Positions 42,880 to 50,500 of a stretch of 64,000 nucleotides of DNA are shown here, one piece after another. Positions within the stretch are counted from its first letter, which is position 1. Each line of letters begins with the position of its first letter. The stretch is from Streptomyces exfoliatus (GTDB lineage: Bacteria; Actinomycetota; Actinomycetes; Streptomycetales; Streptomycetaceae). A program made the translations under genes and the position numbers. The notes below the pieces were generated by a model. It did no database searches. It was not told the DNA's origin and saw nothing but the letters and a program-made list of their open reading frames with translations. Where the stretch lies: positions 124,001-188,000 of the forward strand of contig NZ_JNZP01000003.1 of assembly GCF_000725545.1 (NCBI RefSeq), read 5' to 3'.

Positions 42880-42949
42880 GCCACGACCTCCTCGGTCGTC
42901 TCGGGTTCGGGATCCGGGGAGCGACTCCCCACTTCGTTCGACACAGTCC

Positions 42950-42974
42950 TAAACGGGGACCCAGTCCCCGGTTA
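42950..42974. promoter_or_regulatory. TetR operator candidate TAAACGGGGAC-CCA-GTCCCCGGTTA
   Basis: Arms of 11 bp agree at 10 positions (TAAmCGGGGAC) around a 3-bp centre, upstream of the TetR/exporter pair. Size and symmetry match TetR-family operators. Confidence 0.65.
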
Positions 42975-43147
42975 TTTCCCGCCTCCTTGTGACCTGGGAC
43001 ACAACCGCCGGCCCGTGCTCGGGATCCCACGATCGGGCCACCCGGCGCGCGCGTCCGAACCGCTCGTCACAGGCTGATCGCACAGCACGGCCCCCGGACC
43101 GGAACGGGGCCGTGCCGCCGACCTGCCCCCACCGGAGAGGCGCCCGT

Positions 43148-44419
43148 ATGCAGCACCCCCGCCGACGGATACGCAGATCCGTCGCCCTGGCCGCGACCAC
43201 GGCACTCTCCCTCACGCTGCTCGCCTCCGCGAGCAGCACCCTCCCCGGACCCGCCCCCGCCTCGGCCGGCCCCGTGGCCACCGCGCCCGGCGGCGCCCAG
43301 CTCGGCCCCTGCCGCATCGCCACCACGATGGGCGTGCAGATGTCGGAGGGGCTGCCCACCGCCCCCGGCTACGTGCGGTCCACCGGCCGGATCAAGGCCC
43401 TCAACCTGATGATCGACTTCCCGGACGCCGCCGGGGACGGCACGGCCATGGGCCGCTTCCGAGAGTTCTTCCCGCAGACCGCCGACTGGTTCCGCACCAG
43501 CTCGTACGGGCGGCTGCGCTACGAGGCCGAGGCCCCGGTGCCCGACTGGCTGCGGATGCCGAAGGCGTTCTCCGCGTACGGGATAGAACGCGGCTCACCG
43601 TACGAACCGGGCTACCGCTCCCTCGTCGAGGACATGGTGAAGGCGGCCGACCCGAAGGTGGACTTCAGCGCCTACGACCTGGTCAACGTCCTGGTCACGC
43701 CGAACGCCGGGCCCTCCGCCCTCGACACCGTCCTGTCCGTGACCTTCTCCGGCAACGACGACGCCCCCTACGCCGACGGCGTGCCGCTCGCCAACACGTC
43801 CTTCGTCTACAGCCGCCAGGACGACGGCTCCGGCAGCTTCGCGGAGACCGGCTACCGGGTGCTGCCGCACGAGAACGGGCACGTCTTCGGCCTGCCCGAC
43901 CTGTACACCTCGGACGGCGGCGGCACCGTCGGGCACTGGGACATCATGTCCGAGGACTGGGGCGCCAACAACGACCTGCTCGCCTGGCACAAGTGGAAGC
44001 TCGGCTGGCTCGACAACGACCAGGTCGGCTGCGCGTCCGACCCCGGCACCGGCGACTGGACGCTCACCCCGCTGCCGATACCCGGCGGCCCGAAGCTCGC
44101 CTTCGTCCCGCTGTCCGACACCTCCGGGTACGCCGTCGAGGTCCGCAGCAAGGGCGGCAACGACGAGGCTGTCTGCGAGCAGGGCGTCCTGGTCTACCGG
44201 GTGGAGTCCGACGTGGACACCGGACACGGCCCGGTCACCGTCTCGGACAGCGAGCGCGCGAGCGGCGGCTGCACGCGCCGGGCCAACGTCCACGCGGAAC
44301 TGTCGGACGCTCCCTACCGCCCCGGCGAGACGTTCACGGACCGCGCCAACGGCATCAAGATCCATGTGCTCGACGAGGACGCGAACGGCACCTACCGGGT
44401 CCGGATCACGCGCCCGTGA
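43148..44419 (+). CDS. Secreted M6 family metalloprotease domain protein
   Basis: A 423-residue exported protease of the immune inhibitor A-related M6 group. A signal peptide spans about residues 1-40 (RRRIRRSVALAATTALSLTLLASASS). The zinc motif is HENGH (His241, Glu242, His245) followed by GLPDLY, where Asp251 is the likely third ligand region. A TVGHWDIMS segment contains the Met-turn. Length is short compared with full InhA proteins, which carry extra C-terminal domains. The ATG at 43148 has GGAGAGG upstream. Its 3' end overlaps the convergent acyl-CoA synthetase gene by 14 bp. Confidence 0.9.
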   Translation: MQHPRRRIRRSVALAATTALSLTLLASASSTLPGPAPASAGPVATAPGGAQLGPCRIATTMGVQMSEGLPTAPGYVRSTGRIKALNLMIDFPDAAGDGTAMGRFREFFPQTADWFRTSSYGRLRYEAEAPVPDWLRMPKAFSAYGIERGSPYEPGYRSLVEDMVKAADPKVDFSAYDLVNVLVTPNAGPSALDTVLSVTFSGNDDAPYADGVPLANTSFVYSRQDDGSGSFAETGYRVLPHENGHVFGLPDLYTSDGGGTVGHWDIMSEDWGANNDLLAWHKWKLGWLDNDQVGCASDPGTGDWTLTPLPIPGGPKLAFVPLSDTSGYAVEVRSKGGNDEAVCEQGVLVYRVESDVDTGHGPVTVSDSERASGGCTRRANVHAELSDAPYRPGETFTDRANGIKIHVLDEDANGTYRVRITRP

Positions 44420-46028
44420 AGCCTTCCCTGAGCTCCCTCTTGAGGATCTTCCCGGTGGGGTTCCGGGGCAGCTCCTCCTCCCGTACGACGACCTGGGCGG
44501 GCACCTTGAAGGCGGCCAGGCGGCTACCCACGTGGGTGCGGAGCGCCTCGGTGTCGGAGCCGGCTCCCGGGCGCAGCCGTACGACGGCCACGACCTCCTC
44601 CCCCAGGAGGGGGTGCGGCACGCCGAGGACGGCGGCGTCGACGACGTCCGGGTGCTCGTGCAGAACGGCCTCGACCTCGACGCAGTACACGTTCTCGCCG
44701 CCGCGGATCACCATGTCGGTGAGCCGGTCGACGACGCTGACCCGGCCTTCGGCGTCGACGCGGGCGAGGTCCCCGGTCCTGAACCAGCCGTCGTCGGTGA
44801 AGGCGGCGCGGGTGGCGGCCTCGTTCCCCCAGTACCCGCGGATCAGCGCCTGCCCTCGCAGCCACAGCTCCCCGACGCCCTCGGCGTCGGGCCGGTCGAT
44901 GCGCACCTCGGTGGTGGGCGAGGGACGCCCGACGCTCCCCGGGTGGGCGCGGTACTCGGCGCCGGCGTTCGAGAGGACCCCGCCGCAGGTCTCGGTGAGC
45001 CCGTAGCCGTTGCGGGGCTCGATCCGCTTCCCGTACCCCTCGGTGATCCCGGCGACGATCCCGGGCGGCGCGGCGGCGCCACCGGTGCTGAGGAGAGTGA
45101 GGCTCTCCAGCGGGTCACCGGCGCCGCGGGCGGCTTCCAGGAGCTGGAGGGCGGTGGTGGGCACACCGGCGTAGTGCGTGACGCCGTGCTTCCGGATCAG
45201 CTCCAGGGCCAGCGGGGCGTCCCACTTCCGCATCATCACCAGCGTCCCGCCGGCGGCCATCACCCCGTAGAAGGAGGTGAAGGCGGCGACGTGGAAGAAG
45301 GGGAACGTGGTCAGCGAGACGGGCGCGGGCCCGGCCCCGGGCACGTCCCCCCGGGCGAGGGCCGCGGCGGCGGCGAAGTACCGGGGGTTCATGGCGGCCC
45401 CGACCTGCGCGAGGTGCGTGGCGACGGCGCCCTTGGGGCGGCCGGTGGTGCCGGAGGTGTAGATGATGGTGGCGTCGTGCTCGGGGAGGACGTCGACGAG
45501 GGGCGGCCCGAGAAGCGGATCGGTGTCGGGTACGTAGGCGCTGAACCCTGCTTCGGCCTCTCCCTGGAAGACGATCCCGGGCACGCCGTTCCGGGAGGCC
45601 CACTCCCGCACCCGCCCGACCCGCTCCCCGTCCACGAGCAGCACGCCCGGCGCACAGTCGTCGAGCGCGTACGTGAACTCGTCCTCGGCCCACCAGGCGT
45701 TGAGGGGCACGGCGACGAGCCCGGCCAGCTGGGCGGCCCAGAAGGCGACCTGCCACTCGGGCAGGTTCCGCATGGCGACGACGGCCCGGTCGCCGGGCCG
45801 CAGCCCGTACTCCCCGGTGAACCGCCGGGCGAGCCCGCAGGCGGCGTCGAAGAACTCCCGGTAGGTCATCGCCCCGTCCTCGGACACCAGGAACACCCGG
45901 TCGCCATAGGCCCAGGTCACCTCGACGAACTCCCGAAGGGTCCGCGGCCCGCCGACGTACACCCCGCCCTCGACGGCGAAGGGCGCCCCGCCGGCCGTCA
46001 GCCGCTCGTCTCCACCGGACACCACCAC
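44406..46028 (-). CDS. Class I adenylate-forming enzyme, acyl-CoA synthetase
   Basis: A 540-residue ANL-family ligase that would activate a carboxylic acid with ATP and CoA. Core motifs are IIYTSGTTGRPKGAV (P-loop, about residue 190), GYGLTETCG, GELWLRGQALIRGYW, WFRTGDLARVD and the C-terminal catalytic Lys in NPTGKILKRELR. The long-chain or aromatic substrate cannot be predicted. The start is GTG at 46028, which has GGGGG 6 nt upstream; GTG at 46055 is an alternative. Confidence 0.9.
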   Translation of the reverse strand: MVVSGGDERLTAGGAPFAVEGGVYVGGPRTLREFVEVTWAYGDRVFLVSEDGAMTYREFFDAACGLARRFTGEYGLRPGDRAVVAMRNLPEWQVAFWAAQLAGLVAVPLNAWWAEDEFTYALDDCAPGVLLVDGERVGRVREWASRNGVPGIVFQGEAEAGFSAYVPDTDPLLGPPLVDVLPEHDATIIYTSGTTGRPKGAVATHLAQVGAAMNPRYFAAAAALARGDVPGAGPAPVSLTTFPFFHVAAFTSFYGVMAAGGTLVMMRKWDAPLALELIRKHGVTHYAGVPTTALQLLEAARGAGDPLESLTLLSTGGAAAPPGIVAGITEGYGKRIEPRNGYGLTETCGGVLSNAGAEYRAHPGSVGRPSPTTEVRIDRPDAEGVGELWLRGQALIRGYWGNEAATRAAFTDDGWFRTGDLARVDAEGRVSVVDRLTDMVIRGGENVYCVEVEAVLHEHPDVVDAAVLGVPHPLLGEEVVAVVRLRPGAGSDTEALRTHVGSRLAAFKVPAQVVVREEELPRNPTGKILKRELREGFTGA

Positions 46029-46128
46029 GAGGACCCCCTGAACACTCGGCCGCACAGCGCCGCGACGCTATGCGCCTCCCTCTGCCAGGTCAACTCCCAC
46101 CGGATCACTCCCGGCAGCCACTCGGAGG

Positions 46129-46848
46129 TCAGGGGAGTTCGGTGAAGGTCTCCACGGCGCCGGTCTTGCCCGTGACGACGATGATGTCGCCGGGTTCGAC
46201 GACCGTGTCGGCGGTGGCGTACGTGAAGTCCTCACCGGGGCGCTTGATGCCGACGACGGTGACGCCGTACTCGCTGCGCACCCTGGACAGGCCCAGGGGC
46301 CGGCCGGTGGCGACCCTGGGGGCGACCGTCTTGACGAGGGCGTAGTCGTCGTCGAACTGGATGAAGTCGAGCATGCGGCCGGTGACGAGGTGGGCGACGC
46401 GTTCGCCCATCTCGTGCTCGGGAAGCACGACGTGCGGCACCCCGAGGCGTTCGAGGATCTTGCCGTGCTGGCGGCTGATGGCCTTGGCCCAGATGTTGGG
46501 CACGCCCGCTTCGAGCAGGTTGGAGCTGACGAGGATGCTCGACTCGATGTCGCTGCCGATGCCGACGACGGCGCTGGAGAACTCGTGGACGCCGAGCTGG
46601 TTCAGGACGTCGGGGTCGGTGGAGTCCGCGACGACCGCGTGGGTGAGGCCGTCGCTGTACTTCTGGACCAGGCGGGCGTCGGTGTCGATTCCCAGGACGT
46701 CCCAGCCCCGGCGCATCAGCTCGTTCGCCAGCGAGCTGCCGAAGCGCCCGAGACCGATGACGGCGACGCGCTGGTCCGCGGCGGGCCGGCGGTGTTCGCC
46801 GAGCCGCTTGGCGTGCCGCTTGCGCAGGTTGTGGAGGTAGTCAGCCAA
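46129..46848 (-). CDS. Potassium uptake regulatory subunit TrkA/KtrA (RCK)
   Basis: A 239-residue RCK protein. The Rossmann fold begins at about residue 27 (VAVIGLGRFGSSLANELMRRG, with an Asp after beta-2, GIDTDARLV) and would bind nucleotide. A TrkA-C domain fills the last 70 residues (GLSRVRSEYGVTVVGIKRPGE, VVEPGDIIVVTGK). A single RCK unit is typical of KtrA-like gating rings. It overlaps the membrane subunit gene by 8 bp. Confidence 0.93.
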   Translation of the reverse strand: MADYLHNLRKRHAKRLGEHRRPAADQRVAVIGLGRFGSSLANELMRRGWDVLGIDTDARLVQKYSDGLTHAVVADSTDPDVLNQLGVHEFSSAVVGIGSDIESSILVSSNLLEAGVPNIWAKAISRQHGKILERLGVPHVVLPEHEMGERVAHLVTGRMLDFIQFDDDYALVKTVAPRVATGRPLGLSRVRSEYGVTVVGIKRPGEDFTYATADTVVEPGDIIVVTGKTGAVETFTELP

Positions 46849-48214
46849 TGACGGGTCGCTCCTCGGGCAGTTCGTACCGTCGTGTGCGTTCGCGCAGGGC
46901 GAGCGCGGAGACCAGGGTGATGGGGCCGATGCGTCCGATGAACATCAGGCCGACGAGGATGAGCTGCCCGACCGCGGGCAGGTCCGCGGTGAGGCCGGTG
47001 GACAGGCCGACGGTCGCGAACGCGGACACGGCCTCGAACAGGACCTCCTCGAAGGGCGCCTTGCTCACCGAGAGCAGCGCGAGCGTGGCGGCCATGACGA
47101 GACCCACGCCGAGGAGCGCCACCGTCAGGGCCTGGCGCAGGACGTGCGGGGCGAGGCGACGACCGAGGACGACGGAGTTCGGCTCGCCGCGCACCTCGGC
47201 GAGGATCGCCGCTGCCAGGACGGCGAAGGTGGTGACCTTGATGCCGCCCGCGGTGCCCGCGCTGCCGCCGCCGATGAACATCAGCATGCACGTCATCAGG
47301 AGGGTCGAGGCCTGCAGGGCGCCGACGTCGAGGGAGTTGAAGCCGGCCGTGCGGCTCATGGAGGAGTGGAAGAAGCTGTTGAGGAGCTTGGCCCCCACGT
47401 CGAAGGAGCCGAGCGTGTGCGGGTTGGTCCACTCCATGAGGCCCGTGAGCACCGTGCCGACCAGCAGCAGCACCACGCTGGTGATGACCGTGAGCTTGGT
47501 GTGCAGGGTCCAGTTCTTCCGGCCGGTGGTCCGCGCCCGGTTGCGGTGGCGCAGCATCTCCAGGAGGACGGGGAAGCCGATGCCGCCGAGGATGACGGCG
47601 AAGGCGATCGGCAGGGTGACCCACGGGTCCCGGGCGTAGCGGGTGAGGTTGTCCGCGTGGAGGCCGAAGCCGGCGTTGTTGAACGCGGACACGGAGTGGA
47701 AGAAACCGAGGTAGGCGGCTTCACCGATCCCGTTTCCGTAGCCGAAGCGGAACCTCAGCGCCAGGAAGGCGCCCACGGCCAGTTCGATCATCAGGGTGGT
47801 GCCGGCGACGCCGATCAGGACACGGCGTACGTCCCCGATGCCCAGGCTCTTCGTCTCGGCCTGCGCCGTCAGCTGCATCCGCAGCCGCAGCCGGCCGGAG
47901 ACCAGCAGGGCGAGGAGGGAGGCCATCGCCATGATGCCGAAGCCGCCGACCTGGATCAGCGCCAGGATGACGCCCTCGCCGAAGCCGCTCCAGTACGTCC
48001 CCGTGTCCACGACCGCGAGGCCCGTCACGCAGACGGCGGAGGTCGAGGTGAACAGCGCGGTCAGGACGCCGGTGCCGCCGCCGTCCTCGGCCGCGGCGGG
48101 CAGCATAAGCAGGACCGTGCCGACCGTCACGGCGGCCGCGAAGGCGAGGACGACGGTACGGGCGGGATGCGCGGTGAAGAACGAGCGCGCTCGGAGCGGC
48201 GCGACGGTGACCAC
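46841..48214 (-). CDS. Potassium transporter membrane subunit TrkH/KtrB
   Basis: A 457-residue K+ channel-like transporter. Four MPM repeats with their pore Gly residues are visible: TSAVCVTGLAVVDT, SVSAFNNAGFGLH, SMSRTAGFNSLDVG and SAFATVGLSTGLTADL. The GTG at 48214 is preferred because GAAAGGAG lies upstream; a GTG at 48250 has no usable ribosome-binding site. It forms an operon with the RCK regulator just downstream. Confidence 0.93.
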   Translation of the reverse strand: MVTVAPLRARSFFTAHPARTVVLAFAAAVTVGTVLLMLPAAAEDGGGTGVLTALFTSTSAVCVTGLAVVDTGTYWSGFGEGVILALIQVGGFGIMAMASLLALLVSGRLRLRMQLTAQAETKSLGIGDVRRVLIGVAGTTLMIELAVGAFLALRFRFGYGNGIGEAAYLGFFHSVSAFNNAGFGLHADNLTRYARDPWVTLPIAFAVILGGIGFPVLLEMLRHRNRARTTGRKNWTLHTKLTVITSVVLLLVGTVLTGLMEWTNPHTLGSFDVGAKLLNSFFHSSMSRTAGFNSLDVGALQASTLLMTCMLMFIGGGSAGTAGGIKVTTFAVLAAAILAEVRGEPNSVVLGRRLAPHVLRQALTVALLGVGLVMAATLALLSVSKAPFEEVLFEAVSAFATVGLSTGLTADLPAVGQLILVGLMFIGRIGPITLVSALALRERTRRYELPEERPVIG

Positions 48215-48824
48215 GGTTCCGGCGGCTCCTTTCCGGAGAACGGCCGTCACCCTACCCGCGCCCGTGGCGCCGACACGGGAGGCCGCGTGCGATGCGGGGG
48301 CCGTGCCGTCGCCGGGTCCGCCGACGCCCCCGACCCGACGCCCCCGACCCGGCGCGGCCGCCCGTGCCGGCCGGCGACGGGGCCATCGGGGTCACCGGCT
48401 GGAGGGCACCTCGCCAGGCCGGATCAGCGAGCACCGTGGGCGCGGTCCGTGACCGCTTCCACGGTTACCAACACCGCCGACGACCAAGGTGGCACACAGG
48501 CCGCTGAGTTCGCCGAGTGCGGCGAGGTGTGGTCCGTACCGCCCACGACGTGGGCGGGCCTGCCGGCGTGCGCGCCGTCGACCGCTACCAGTTGAAGCGG
48601 GAGCCTCGGCAGCACAGCGGCGGCTGGAATACCGTCCATGCACGGCGCCGGCGTTTGCCGGCGGACGGCGCCTGGGACGCAGGTTCAGCACGTGGTGGGC
48701 GGCGGCCTGTGAGCCCTAGAACCGTCGACCGTTCGGAACGTGACGTACTAGCGAAAAAGCCGGGCTCGGATGTCAGGTGCCTGCCGTAGTGTGCGGCCCT
48801 TCTGTCCAAAGGGAATGAGGCACC
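48215..48824. other. 610-bp stretch without a recognisable gene
   Basis: No reading frame here has convincing family features or a ribosome-binding site, and several overlapping frames of 60-100 codons look like chance. It should hold the trkH promoter on the left and the promoter of the AMIN-like gene on the right (ribosome-binding site AATGAGG at about 48813). Confidence 0.5.
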
Positions 48825-49355
48825 ATGCACGCTACGCGACGTGTTCTCGCGCACTTGGCGGCTCCGGCCGCGGCAGCTCTCCTCGCGACGCTCGGCGCCG
48901 CCCCCACGGCGTCGGCGACGCCGTCTCAGGCGGCGTCCGAGGTCTGTGACTACATCTGCGTCGACGGGGTCCGCGCCGCCACACACACCGGCTACGACCG
49001 TGTGGTGTTCGACCTGGGAGAGGGCCCCCTGCCCACCGTCGAGGCCACCCACTCCACGTCCAGTGGCTACGACACCCCGGGCGGCGAGCCGAAGAATCTG
49101 GTCACCCCCGGTTCCTCGTACCTGTTCCTGAGCCTCAAGGGCGCCGGCGACGGGGACTTCACGACGACGAACCCCAGGGTGGAGTCCTTCAACCTGCCCA
49201 CGGTCAAGGCGAGCCAGTTCCTGTTCGACACCGACGCCATCCTCGGGTTCTCGCCCGCGATCGACTTCGGCATCACCCTCGACGGTTCCGTCTCCCGCTA
49301 CAACGTCTTCACGCTGACCCAGCCGAACCGGGTCGTCGTCGACATCTACCGGTAG
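48825..49355 (+). CDS. Secreted AMIN-like domain protein (copy 1)
   Basis: A 176-residue exported protein. The signal peptide covers about residues 1-32 (RR, hydrophobic core, ASA). The mature part is an AMIN-like beta domain: GVRAATHTGYDRVVFDLGEG near its start and SRYNVFTLTQPNRVVVDIYR at its C-terminus. One Cys pair (CDYIC) sits at the mature N-terminus. AMIN domains bind peptidoglycan or exported polymers in other proteins; here the domain stands alone. It is followed by a diverged copy 104 bp downstream. Confidence 0.85.
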   Translation: MHATRRVLAHLAAPAAAALLATLGAAPTASATPSQAASEVCDYICVDGVRAATHTGYDRVVFDLGEGPLPTVEATHSTSSGYDTPGGEPKNLVTPGSSYLFLSLKGAGDGDFTTTNPRVESFNLPTVKASQFLFDTDAILGFSPAIDFGITLDGSVSRYNVFTLTQPNRVVVDIYR

Positions 49356-49459
49356 CGCCGGCCCTTTCACCCCGCGCACGAGCAGGCTCTGAATTCGTAC
49401 GCAATAGGTCGAATCGCACCTGAATGGCAGATATCCCAACGAGAAGGAGCCAGTCACTC

Positions 49460-49960
49460 ATGAGTTCCATACGCCGCAGGTTCGCCCGAATCGCCGGCCC
49501 CCTCGCCGCTGCCGCTCTGGTCTCGACGCTTGCGTCGCCGGCCGCTTCCGCCGCGACCTCTGTCGAGACCGTCAACTGCTACGACATGAGTGGTTGTGTG
49601 ACGGGGATCCGTGCTGCGACGCACACCGGTTACGACCGCCTCGTGTTCGACCTCACGTCCAGCACCCAGGTGTTCCACACGGAGACGAACACGACGGGCG
49701 CGTACTCCGGGCCGAGTGGCCTCACGGAGTACCTGACAGTCAAGGGCACGTCCTACCTGTTCATCATGCTGGAGCCCTCCTATCCGGCCTCCGGCGCAAT
49801 CCTGACCAAGTCCCTGGCTCTCCCCACGATCAAGGGCGTACAGCCCACGTACTACCACGCGGCGCGAACGGGGTTCGGCATCTCGCTCGGCCCGTCCACC
49901 CGCTACAACGTCTTCACGCTGACCGCACCCGACCGCGTCGTCGTCGACGTCTACCGGTAG
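49460..49960 (+). CDS. Secreted AMIN-like domain protein (copy 2)
   Basis: A 166-residue paralogue of the preceding protein. It has the same layout: signal peptide (about residues 1-31, cut near ASA), a Cys pair (CYDMSGC), GIRAATHTGYDRLVFDLTSS and a C-terminal SLGPSTRYNVFTLTAPDRVVVDVYR-type end. The middle is strongly diverged. The ATG at 49460 has AAGGAG about 11 nt upstream. The two genes clearly come from one duplication. Function is unknown. Confidence 0.85.
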   Translation: MSSIRRRFARIAGPLAAAALVSTLASPAASAATSVETVNCYDMSGCVTGIRAATHTGYDRLVFDLTSSTQVFHTETNTTGAYSGPSGLTEYLTVKGTSYLFIMLEPSYPASGAILTKSLALPTIKGVQPTYYHAARTGFGISLGPSTRYNVFTLTAPDRVVVDVYR

Positions 49961-50351
49961 ACGCTGCGCCAGTTCGCCAACGTGGCCGCTACCGAGAGGT
50001 GCGGCCGGGGACGAGCAGTGATCCTGCGCCGGGCAGCCCCGCTCCCGGAACGGAACGGAACGGTCAAGACGACCACTGCTGGAGCGGCGTCCTGCACACA
50101 CTCTTTTGGGAGCGCCCTGGAGAAACTGCAGGTCATCGACCCATCTGGTCGGCCACGCCGCTCAGCAGCCGCTATCCAAGACCCCTCGGGGACGCCCATC
50201 CGCTACCCTGTTCCCTGGTCGGCCGTTGGCGCGGCTCTTGTCAGGCAGCAATGCTGCTCAGCAGGATCCACACCGCGTCTGACCAGCGGGCTTGGCTTCC
50301 TTGCCGAAGATCCAGTTGCTGGGTTTTCTCCAGGGTTTTCTCCAAGCCCAC
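49961..50351. other. 391-bp gene-free stretch before tRNA-Arg
   Basis: No supported gene. It has a GGAAC-type pentamer repeat (ggaacggaacggaacgg, about 50048-50064) and, just before the tRNA, a 12-bp tandem repeat. No integrase fragment or att core could be recognised. Confidence 0.5.
50321..50344. repeat. Tandem 12-bp repeat GGGTTTTCTCCA (2 copies)
   Basis: Two exact copies end 7 bp before the tRNA-Arg gene. They are T-rich compared with the surroundings and lie in the tRNA promoter region. Confidence 0.8.
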
Positions 50352-50424
50352 GCCTTCGTAGCTCAGGGGATAGAGCACCGCTCTCCTAAAGCGGGTGTCG
50401 CAGGTTCGAATCCTGCCGGGGGCA
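50352..50424 (+). tRNA. tRNA-Arg (anticodon CCT)
   Basis: A 73-nt cloverleaf. The acceptor stem is GCCTTCG with CGGGGGC (two G-T pairs) and discriminator A. The D arm contains AGCTCAGGGGATAGAGC, and the anticodon arm is CCGCT-CTCCTAA-AGCGG, giving anticodon CCT, which reads the rare codon AGG. The T arm is GCAGG-TTCGAAT-CCTGC. CCA is not encoded. Confidence 0.95.
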
Positions 50425-50433
50425 CAAGGGAAG

Positions 50434-50463
50434 AGGACCCCTACCGATCTCGGTAGGGGTCCT
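50434..50463. terminator. Terminator after tRNA-Arg
   Basis: AGGACCCCTACCGA and TCGGTAGGGGTCCT form a perfect 14-bp stem with a 2-nt loop, followed by TC. It serves the tRNA and may also serve the convergent membrane protein gene. Confidence 0.85.
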
Positions 50464-50500
50464 TCGACGTCCACGGCTCCTCAGCGGCAACCGACGGCGG

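Noticed and set aside
48392..48789. Several 60-100 codon frames on both strands in the gene-free stretch
   Set aside because: They overlap each other, lack ribosome-binding sites and have Arg/Gly-rich shadow composition.
49961..50430. Integrated element or attachment site at tRNA-Arg
   Set aside because: No integrase, no duplicated tRNA 3' end and no phage-like genes on either side.
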